The position numbers were made by a program, and so were the translations under genes. 64,000 bases of DNA from Flectonema sp. DT1601 (taxonomy: Eukaryota; Euglenozoa; Diplonemea; Diplonemida; Diplonemidae): positions 62,001-126,000 of the forward strand of contig OZ025833.1 of the NCBI GenBank assembly GCA_964019425.1, written 5' to 3'. Numbering within the stretch: position 1 is the stretch's first letter; each line of letters opens with the position of its first letter. Below, piece after piece: positions 57,774 through 64,000 of the stretch. A model generated the notes under the pieces. It saw only the letters and a list, made by a program, of their open reading frames with translations. It searched no databases and was not told where the DNA came from.

Positions 57774-60290
57774 TTATAGTGCATTTACATCTATCGGTGG
57801 CATGTATAGTGGTGATGCTGCACCATCTTGTCTTGAAATAGATGTCTTTGGAGACTCTGCTTCTTGTAACTGTCCACAATTGCTACATCGTACCTTACTC
57901 TGTGATCCTTTCTTTTTCATTAGTGACAGACAGCCTCCACATTTGAACAGCACCCAGGAATCGGATTCGAAGGCGACTTGTTTAGTGGGCGAGACGAGTC
58001 GAGTTACCGAACAAGTAGGACAACGGATAATTCGATTTTCAGTAGTAGTTGGGTCTGAACGATACTTCAGAGGATCACCACACCCCTTGCAGGATACTAA
58101 GCACCAATCGTTTCCAAGGTCTTCACTCACAGCAGGGGTTGCAATAGAATCCGGGACTTGTTTGGGATCGTTATAATTATATGAACTCGTTGGTGAGATC
58201 CATTTTAGAGATTCTGGTGATGGAGAACCAATGCGAGGGGAGTCGAGGATGTCTTTCCTTACTTGAGAATCACTCAGGTTGCAAGTCATGAAGCAACTCT
58301 TACAAGCAACAACTTGCTTTAGATTAGAAACAGAACGAGTTTGTAGATGTCCGCATCCTTTACATTTGAAGGTTTGCATTCTTGAATTCGGTGAAGTTGG
58401 TGAAGTAGGAGTTGCAGTCCTCAGGCAGTCTGGAACACTTCGCAGAGCGTCAGGAGATGATGGACTTCGGACAGTAACGAAACCACATCCGGGACACTCA
58501 TTCTGAGCAGACGACTTTGAGCTGCTTCTGTAACGTAAACCACAAGTTGTACAACTCTTTAATATCGTGTGCTGTGAACTACTCATATCTGTTGGCGAAG
58601 CGCAAATCGGACAGTCGCTGTCATCTGTTGTCTCACTCTTGTAGCGAAGTCCACACGTTCCGCATATTTGAAGTTTCATCGCCGACTTCTTTTTGATAGA
58701 TTCGAATCCCATACACGACGGGCACTCTGGTTCTGCTTCACCACTCTTCATTCGAAATTTTGCACCACATTTACAAAGCTTTAACTGCCACACATCAGAC
58801 CCAGCAAGCGTTTCTTCGTCGTTGAGTTGCGCGTTTGGATCAACCTGTGGAGAACCACTCTCAATTGGGTTTCCAATAAAACCTGAGTAAGTTGTAAGCT
58901 GAGGTGAGCCCTCCCACATTTGAGGTGATTTGTTAGGAGTTGCATTCGTCTCTGGTGCAAGTGGTGGATACGAAGGTGGTGAGTCGACCATTCTGGAATT
59001 CCTGCCATCGCCAAGGAAATCAGAGTAAGTGCTTAGTTGAGGTGAAGGCCCTCCAAGTTGCGGTGACAAGACAGTAGATGTTGGTGGAGGAGAGTCTGCT
59101 CTCAACTTCAAAGGTGATACCGATTGCGGTATGTCTACACGCATCTCAGGTGTGGGAGAGACAGAAGGACTTCCCATTAGTCTAGCTCCCTGTTCATTAA
59201 ACTTTTCATATCCAACGTTTAGTGAATGGAAACGATCTCTTTCTTCAACTGAGAGAGGGTTTCCCTTTTCTTTTTTAGATCGGAGAGTGCGAAGTTCGTT
59301 GTCTTCTTCGCGAGTCCAAGGTCTTCCCCCTCCTAGGAGAGGTTGGTTTAAAGACCCTCCCATGATTGCTTCTATCTCATCTTCATCAATAGCAGGGATA
59401 ACTAAATCAATACAACCAGCCATACAAGAACTGTAGCTAACGAATTCAGTCCTTCTTGGGTCTAACTTTGTGAGTAACTGTGCTGATGCTTTTCTCAGGG
59501 AAGCTTCACTGTACCCTTCTGGAGCCAAATCTTTCATTAAATTAATCATCTCTGAAGCAGGAAGGCGGCCACTCTGTCTGAAATCCTTTTCCTTAAAACT
59601 CTCTCGGAGTCTTTGCAAGAAACTGACAGCCCCGGATGAGAATACTTCTACATAAAGGAATACCACAGAAGCTAGTGTGAAGAACGTTCTGATGACTCTT
59701 AACCACAACGAAGCTACTGCAATGTCAGTGGTGTAGTCAGAGTAATCTCGAAAGAACTCAAAAACCACAACTAAGATGGCAAGTACTGCAGAGAGTACCT
59801 GCGATACGATAATTGGTTGTGAGAATGGACTTGACACAAGTAGTAGTCCGAATTCAAGAACAGCCGACACAATTAATATTCCGCGAGCAGTTTTCTGAAT
59901 AGAGTCGAGAACATCGAGATTAGTAGAGCTAATCCCAATGTGAATTTTACACCCTTCAGGAGGGCAAAGTATGTTATCTAAACCTTTAGCATTGTTGAGG
60001 AGTGGACATCCGTCATTGCTGTTACTCTTGAATCCATCGAAAGTTGTGGCATTCTGATCTAATCGAATATTCGCAGGCTCTGCGCAGACTATCCCAAGAG
60101 AGGTCCTTCCAGTAACATAAGTGTGGTATCCGTATCCCACTAAAAACACATCAGTGAACGCCAACACCACGAATAATAAAAATACTCTTGAATTTACAAA
60201 CGAAGACGCACTTCCAAATTTCACCTTAATATTCTGTGCTACCGCTTCATTGGTTGCGGCCTTACCGAATTCAATTGCCTCCTTCCCCAT
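57774..60290 (-). CDS. Four-TM protein with EF-hand-like segment and six zinc ribbons
   Basis: An 838-residue protein; the start MGKEAIEF (60290) is 22 nt after an AATCAG acceptor, with a short upstream frame ATG-ACT-ACA-TAA between. Four hydrophobic helices lie at about 34-54, 140-160, 167-185 and 205-225, with a Cys-containing loop (about 70-130) after the first. An EF-hand-like helix-loop-helix region follows (about 240-310: DFRQSGRLPASEMINLM, KLDPRRTEFVSYSS). A Pro/Ser-rich stretch (about 370-530) precedes six zinc-ribbon modules (about 545-825). Each has two CxxC pairs (or the first CKC and CPSC), for example CGTCGLRYKS, CTTCGLRYRS, CKGCGHLQT and CGGCLSLMKK, the last close to LSD1-type zinc ribbons. 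No known family has this layout in my memory. Membrane-tethered zinc ribbons could bind protein or nucleic acid (inference). Confidence 0.8.
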   Translation of the reverse strand: MGKEAIEFGKAATNEAVAQNIKVKFGSASSFVNSRVFLLFVVLAFTDVFLVGYGYHTYVTGRTSLGIVCAEPANIRLDQNATTFDGFKSNSNDGCPLLNNAKGLDNILCPPEGCKIHIGISSTNLDVLDSIQKTARGILIVSAVLEFGLLLVSSPFSQPIIVSQVLSAVLAILVVVFEFFRDYSDYTTDIAVASLWLRVIRTFFTLASVVFLYVEVFSSGAVSFLQRLRESFKEKDFRQSGRLPASEMINLMKDLAPEGYSEASLRKASAQLLTKLDPRRTEFVSYSSCMAGCIDLVIPAIDEDEIEAIMGGSLNQPLLGGGRPWTREEDNELRTLRSKKEKGNPLSVEERDRFHSLNVGYEKFNEQGARLMGSPSVSPTPEMRVDIPQSVSPLKLRADSPPPTSTVLSPQLGGPSPQLSTYSDFLGDGRNSRMVDSPPSYPPLAPETNATPNKSPQMWEGSPQLTTYSGFIGNPIESGSPQVDPNAQLNDEETLAGSDVWQLKLCKCGAKFRMKSGEAEPECPSCMGFESIKKKSAMKLQICGTCGLRYKSETTDDSDCPICASPTDMSSSQHTILKSCTTCGLRYRSSSKSSAQNECPGCGFVTVRSPSSPDALRSVPDCLRTATPTSPTSPNSRMQTFKCKGCGHLQTRSVSNLKQVVACKSCFMTCNLSDSQVRKDILDSPRIGSPSPESLKWISPTSSYNYNDPKQVPDSIATPAVSEDLGNDWCLVSCKGCGDPLKYRSDPTTTENRIIRCPTCSVTRLVSPTKQVAFESDSWVLFKCGGCLSLMKKKGSQSKVRCSNCGQLQEAESPKTSISRQDGAASPLYMPPIDVNAL

Positions 60291-60495
60291 TGTTATGTAG
60301 TCATTTTTTATACTGATTAAAAAAAGTAGATTGTGGAATGTAATGTAAAAATATACTTTTTTTTCACCTTTCTCCAATCTGTTAATAAAGTGAATTAAGT
60401 GGTTAACAAAAAACAAACATTTATTACAAATAATAACTTTACAATAAAGGAATTCTAACTTAACAAAACTGAATACACGATATGCCACTAGATGA

Positions 60496-62085
60496 TCACA
60501 TCTCACTTATTTCAAAGGGTAAAGGATCAGCACTACATACGGTAAAGGACTCCGACAAAGTCGTATCTTTGATTTCAGACCACTGAGGAGGCTGAGGACG
60601 ATCTTTTATGTCTGTGTACTTAAGATGCTCTTCAGGTTTTAGTTCTGTTGTGTCTGACTCTAGCAGAAGATTCCAAGGCTGGGGATACTCTGATATTGTC
60701 ATACTTAGTTTTGAAAGAGAAGGAATATGTAAAGTAGATGAAAGTAAGTTCTTTAACTCCTCGAGGTGTAGTCGGGGTTTAGAAAGTAAGATCTCCCTAT
60801 TTGAGATGTTGGTATCGGTAACTTTATTAATTTGAGACACACTTCTGTTAAACGTTCCAATTAAAGCCAGTTGTCTCCCTAATTCGTGCTCTATCTCAGA
60901 ACGTTGATTGTCGTAAAAAGTATCACATTTTTCTTTAACTTCCTGTTCTCTGCAATCAAGAGTTTCTCTCCATGTTTGGAATGAGCTTCGTATGTCTTCA
61001 TGTCCGTCGTGTTGCATTGCGTTGATTCGCTTTAGCGAGTCTTGCAGCACTCTAGCAGATGATTGAACCAGAGATAAAAAGGCACGACATTGATTCTTTG
61101 CGTCTGCTAATTCACCCTCAACTCTGGAAGCAGCATCAGATAAGGAAATATTCTCATCCGTATCAACAACATAATGAGTACATATCTTACAAGTGAGCTG
61201 ACCTGTACTTGCATCGTATGTGTCAAGAGCATGGTTTTTGTGTTTCTTGCAGAAACCAGAATCAACCAGAGGTTCGATATCGTGAAGCTTTAATGACCCG
61301 ACGTGAACAACATTCGCACAACTCTTACAGTAGCCAGTCTTGCAGTCAATACATATCACAGCTGCTTGTTGTGATTCACACCTACCACAAAGAGGTTGCC
61401 TTGCTTGCTGTTCAACTGATTCTATCTTGTAGCGTAGTTCTCGGGCGATTCCTGAATGTGATATTTGACAACTCGAACAGAACATTTTAGCATCCTCTTC
61501 ACTCAATATTATACAAGAGCTACACACATAGTGATCACAAGGAAGTCTTTGTGGATCAACTGATGGTCTTTGACATAATTGACACTGTGGAGTATCGAGA
61601 AAGAATTGATCAGCCTTCTCAGCAACCTGCAACGACTCGTGAATAGGCGACAATGAATCTGCTTCCTCAACAACGTCATCATCAGTACGCTGAGGTGCGA
61701 GAGGAGATCTAATGTTGCTCATCTTCCAGGTTCGGTATTTCGCTTTTGCCATATTCGGAGCGGCTTCCACTGGTCTCGCAGGAGAGGGAACAGGAGACTT
61801 TGTTTGAAAACTCATATTATCACTCATGCTATTATTGTAACTGTTAGTAGTCGAAGTATAAAATCGACTTCCATAACTACGAGCCGGTAGCAGTGGAGGA
61901 GCTACAGGATGTGCATCGAATGAGTTTCCAACAGGGTCAGGTGGTGGTGGAGAAGTTCTTCTGGGAACTGATCCCTTTGAAGCCCTCAACAGCAATCCCA
62001 ATACTCTATCCTCAACACCTGATCTTGCCCTTTCTCTTTCGCTATATCTTGCGTACGAAGAGGGGAACTTGTTAGTTTGCTCCAT
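60496..62085 (-). CDS. TRIM-like protein: RING-like, B-box, coiled coil
   Basis: A 529-residue protein. After a Ser/Pro-rich N-terminus (1-150), a RING-like module occupies about 165-210 (CQLCQRPSV, CDHYVCSSC, CSSCQIS). A B-box follows at about 230-270 (CGRCESQQAAVICIDCKTGYCKSC, then H and H ligands), and a second Cys/His cluster at about 278-310 (CKKHKNHAL, CKIC). A coiled coil covers about 325-440. This order is the RBCC/TRIM layout of ubiquitin ligases and scaffolds. The RING has fewer spacing-perfect ligands than canonical RINGs, so ligase activity is uncertain. No PRY/SPRY or NHL domain follows. An ACCAG acceptor lies 19 nt before the ATG. Confidence 0.82.
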   Translation of the reverse strand: MEQTNKFPSSYARYSERERARSGVEDRVLGLLLRASKGSVPRRTSPPPPDPVGNSFDAHPVAPPLLPARSYGSRFYTSTTNSYNNSMSDNMSFQTKSPVPSPARPVEAAPNMAKAKYRTWKMSNIRSPLAPQRTDDDVVEEADSLSPIHESLQVAEKADQFFLDTPQCQLCQRPSVDPQRLPCDHYVCSSCIILSEEDAKMFCSSCQISHSGIARELRYKIESVEQQARQPLCGRCESQQAAVICIDCKTGYCKSCANVVHVGSLKLHDIEPLVDSGFCKKHKNHALDTYDASTGQLTCKICTHYVVDTDENISLSDAASRVEGELADAKNQCRAFLSLVQSSARVLQDSLKRINAMQHDGHEDIRSSFQTWRETLDCREQEVKEKCDTFYDNQRSEIEHELGRQLALIGTFNRSVSQINKVTDTNISNREILLSKPRLHLEELKNLLSSTLHIPSLSKLSMTISEYPQPWNLLLESDTTELKPEEHLKYTDIKDRPQPPQWSEIKDTTLSESFTVCSADPLPFEISEM

Positions 62086-62584
62086 TTTTTTTTTGCACCG
62101 TACCCTGGTAACAATAATAATCTACCAAGACTCTAATCTGCTCTGTACAGATGTTCCCAATCGTGTTATTCCTATTTAAAAAAAGGAAACAAAAAAGTTT
62201 ACATAAAAAAAACCCACAAATACTAAACTCACTAGTAGTAAATCAATAAATGAAATGAATATGAGACAAAGCGAGTGTACGAATTCTGCACTCGACAAGA
62301 AAATCTTAAATTCATTATTCTGGCCCTCAGACACAGATTCATTGCTGCGGTCCGTTTGATAAATACAAGGGTGGGAACGTGTAGCATCGTAAGTAGAGAT
62401 ACTTCACGTTTAGCTTCTTTTGGGCAGAATTGAACGGCAAGGACACCTACCATTTCAATCATCTTCCAAATGTTGTTTGTCCCCCAGCACTGATCACTGT
62501 AGCGGAGTGTTGCTAATTTGAAATCTGCGATTCCTCAGCAAAAGCAACTCCGATTCTTATAATTTTAGAATGCCCGCAATCACA
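62086..62584. other. Intergenic region
   Basis: A 76-codon minus-strand frame (62232-62462) starts after AAACAACATTTGGAAG and could be a small gene, but it has no recognisable domain and no good acceptor. Otherwise AT-rich DNA with A runs near 62200. Confidence 0.4.
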
Positions 62585-63796
62585 TTAAACGGAGAACTCA
62601 TCACTGGAACTCTTCAAGTCCTCAATTGTCTTTACACAGGAACCACTTTCACCCTTTAAGTGCTCAAGTACTAAGTCAGCATCCTGTTTCGTGGAATTGG
62701 TAATTTATTTTGCAACAAGGTCATGATTGCTGGTGCAATTATCATATGTAACACATACCGCTGTATCACCCCTGGCAGCCTTCTCCTTCAGTAGCTGCAA
62801 CTCTTGCGCTCTGAACAACTCAGTCAGAGTACCAGCATTCTGTGTAGTTTGTGGTTTTTGTTTTTGAAGTCCTCGAGTTTTGTTATAACTCTGAAATGAT
62901 ACAAAGAAAGAAACTCATACTGGCTTTACTCCCGCATCCTTCATTCGTTCCCAAACACGAGAACAGCCGTCGTAGTCCTCAGCAGTTCGATAAGTTGTGA
63001 GGAGGAGTGACCAATGTCCAGCAGTTGGTGTTACTCTGAAGGAGGCAAGTTGACGAAGGGTATCTTCGGCACCTCGTACGTCACCTTCACGTGCGTTTAA
63101 TTTTAAAATGAAATAAAAAGTAAACTGGTCCGGGTAGATACCATTCTTCTGCATTTTATCAACCACCGCCCAGCCTTCTTCAGCAGTATCACAGGCTGTA
63201 ACTAGAGAGTTGTAGAATTGTACGTCTGGCTTCATGCCATCTTCTATCATTAAATCGAACATTTTAAAAACAACATCCTTATGACCCCCTCGAATTAATC
63301 CCATAATTATAACATTATAACTAATTCCATTAGGAGAGAGTCCCTGTTCTTTTAATTGGAGCCACGCGAGGTTGATACCTCGCATTTCTCCATTTTCTGC
63401 GTATGCCCAAAGGAGGGCATTGTATGTTTCTATTGTTGGAGAGATGCCTTCATTGATCATTTCTTCTACCATTCGATGAGCCCATTTCGAGAGTCCGTAA
63501 CTTGCAAAAACTGATACAGCACTCGTGTACGTCATAGCACCGATTTCCCAACCAGACCCTTTCATCGATCTTAGCTCTCCTACCATAGCTCTTCCCTGGT
63601 CCATTACTTCTCTCGAACACGCTTTGATTTCTGTTAATCGTTTCCCTTTAATTTCATTTCTATGTAACTTGTATTTGCATTTTATGAAATGTGCTGATGC
63701 CCCATCAGTCCTTCCTGTCTCGTATCTTCTATCTCTCGGAACTGCACTATATGCTCCTCGAAACTGTCGAGTAAATGGAGCGCATTTTGTATACAT
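62585..63796 (-). CDS. Pentatricopeptide-repeat (PPR) protein with two introns
   Basis: Exons on the minus strand: 62921-63796, 62759-62890 and 62585-62683, all phase 0, joined by introns of 30 nt (GTATGA...TTTCAG) and 75 nt (GTATGT...ACAG), giving 368 residues. About six PPR motifs lie between residues 85 and 292 (for example VEEMINEGISPTIETYNALL, GLSPNGISYNVIIMGL, DGMKPDVQFYNSLVTAC, GIYPDQFTFYFIL). PPR proteins bind organellar RNA for processing, stability or translation. The basic N-terminus without acidic residues (MYTKCAPFTRQFRGAYSAVPRDRR) is a plausible mitochondrial presequence. The C-terminal 76 residues from exons 2-3 are hydrophilic. The start is 3 nt after a long T/C-rich tract ending TCACAG. 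The 30-nt intron is unusually short and less certain than the rest. Confidence 0.75.
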
Positions 63797-64000
63797 TTAC
63801 TGTGACGAAGAGTGGTGAGAATATAAAGAAGAAAAAAAAAAAAACTACAATTAGATAAAATCAAGATGAATTTCAAGCATAACAATGAGACTGAAAAAGG
63901 GAAGAAATTACCGTTCATGATTGCTTCAAGTAATGTACAACGTGAATACGATATTGATATGTTAGGGAAGCTACACTCCAACTTGCAAACTGCTAGGAGG

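Overview
The window looks like nuclear DNA of a flagellated protist with a compact, intron-poor, AT-rich genome. It carries 26 supportable protein genes, and all 26 lie on the minus strand. In 21 of the 26 I can see a pyrimidine-rich stretch ending in AG (mostly CAG) 3-33 nt before the start codon, and most lack a clear GT donor further upstream. That layout (one-strand array, acceptor before nearly every ATG, few cis introns) is what spliced-leader trans-splicing lineages such as Euglenozoa show. The assignment is an inference, since no spliced-leader gene is identified. Conventional GT-AG introns also occur: five in one gene (three of exactly 65 nt), two in a PPR gene, one near the end of a large surface protein, and two in 5' leaders.

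Layout from left to right, all minus strand: ARMC1-like protein (cut by the left edge); androglobin/calpain-like protein; a small unknown protein; a 1547-residue coiled-coil protein; an MLH3-type MutL; two tandem cytochromes P450; a 7-kb gene desert (18220-25295) with a TIR element, a perfect 3 x 156 bp tandem repeat and decayed dispersed repeats; a surface protein with a Thr/Pro minisatellite stalk and a multi-pass C-terminus; PSMD5-like protein; monoacylglycerol lipase-like hydrolase; TMEM231; an RRM protein; a polycystin-type TRP channel; a six-exon internally repeated type I membrane protein; HCNGP/SAP30BP-like protein; RPB4; an unknown protein; COQ2; a 1518-residue receptor-like protein; a tiny membrane protein; an unknown 615-residue protein; a tail-anchored coiled-coil protein; an SLC35A-type nucleotide-sugar transporter; a four-TM protein with six zinc ribbons; a TRIM-like RING/B-box protein; and a PPR protein.

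The neighbours do not form one pathway, as expected of a constitutively transcribed array. Themes recur: cilium (TMEM231, polycystin, androglobin), core gene expression (RPB4, HCNGP-like, RRM and PPR proteins), surface or adhesion (two large ectodomain proteins and the repeat protein) and membrane trafficking (coiled-coil tail anchor, sugar transporter). I saw no rRNA, tRNA, CRISPR array, reverse transcriptase or virus-derived element. The least ordinary items are the six-exon repeat gene whose exons roughly follow its repeats, the four-TM/zinc-ribbon protein, the polycystin with a zinc-ribbon-like loop, and the P450 pair that is nearly identical except in patches matching substrate-recognition regions.
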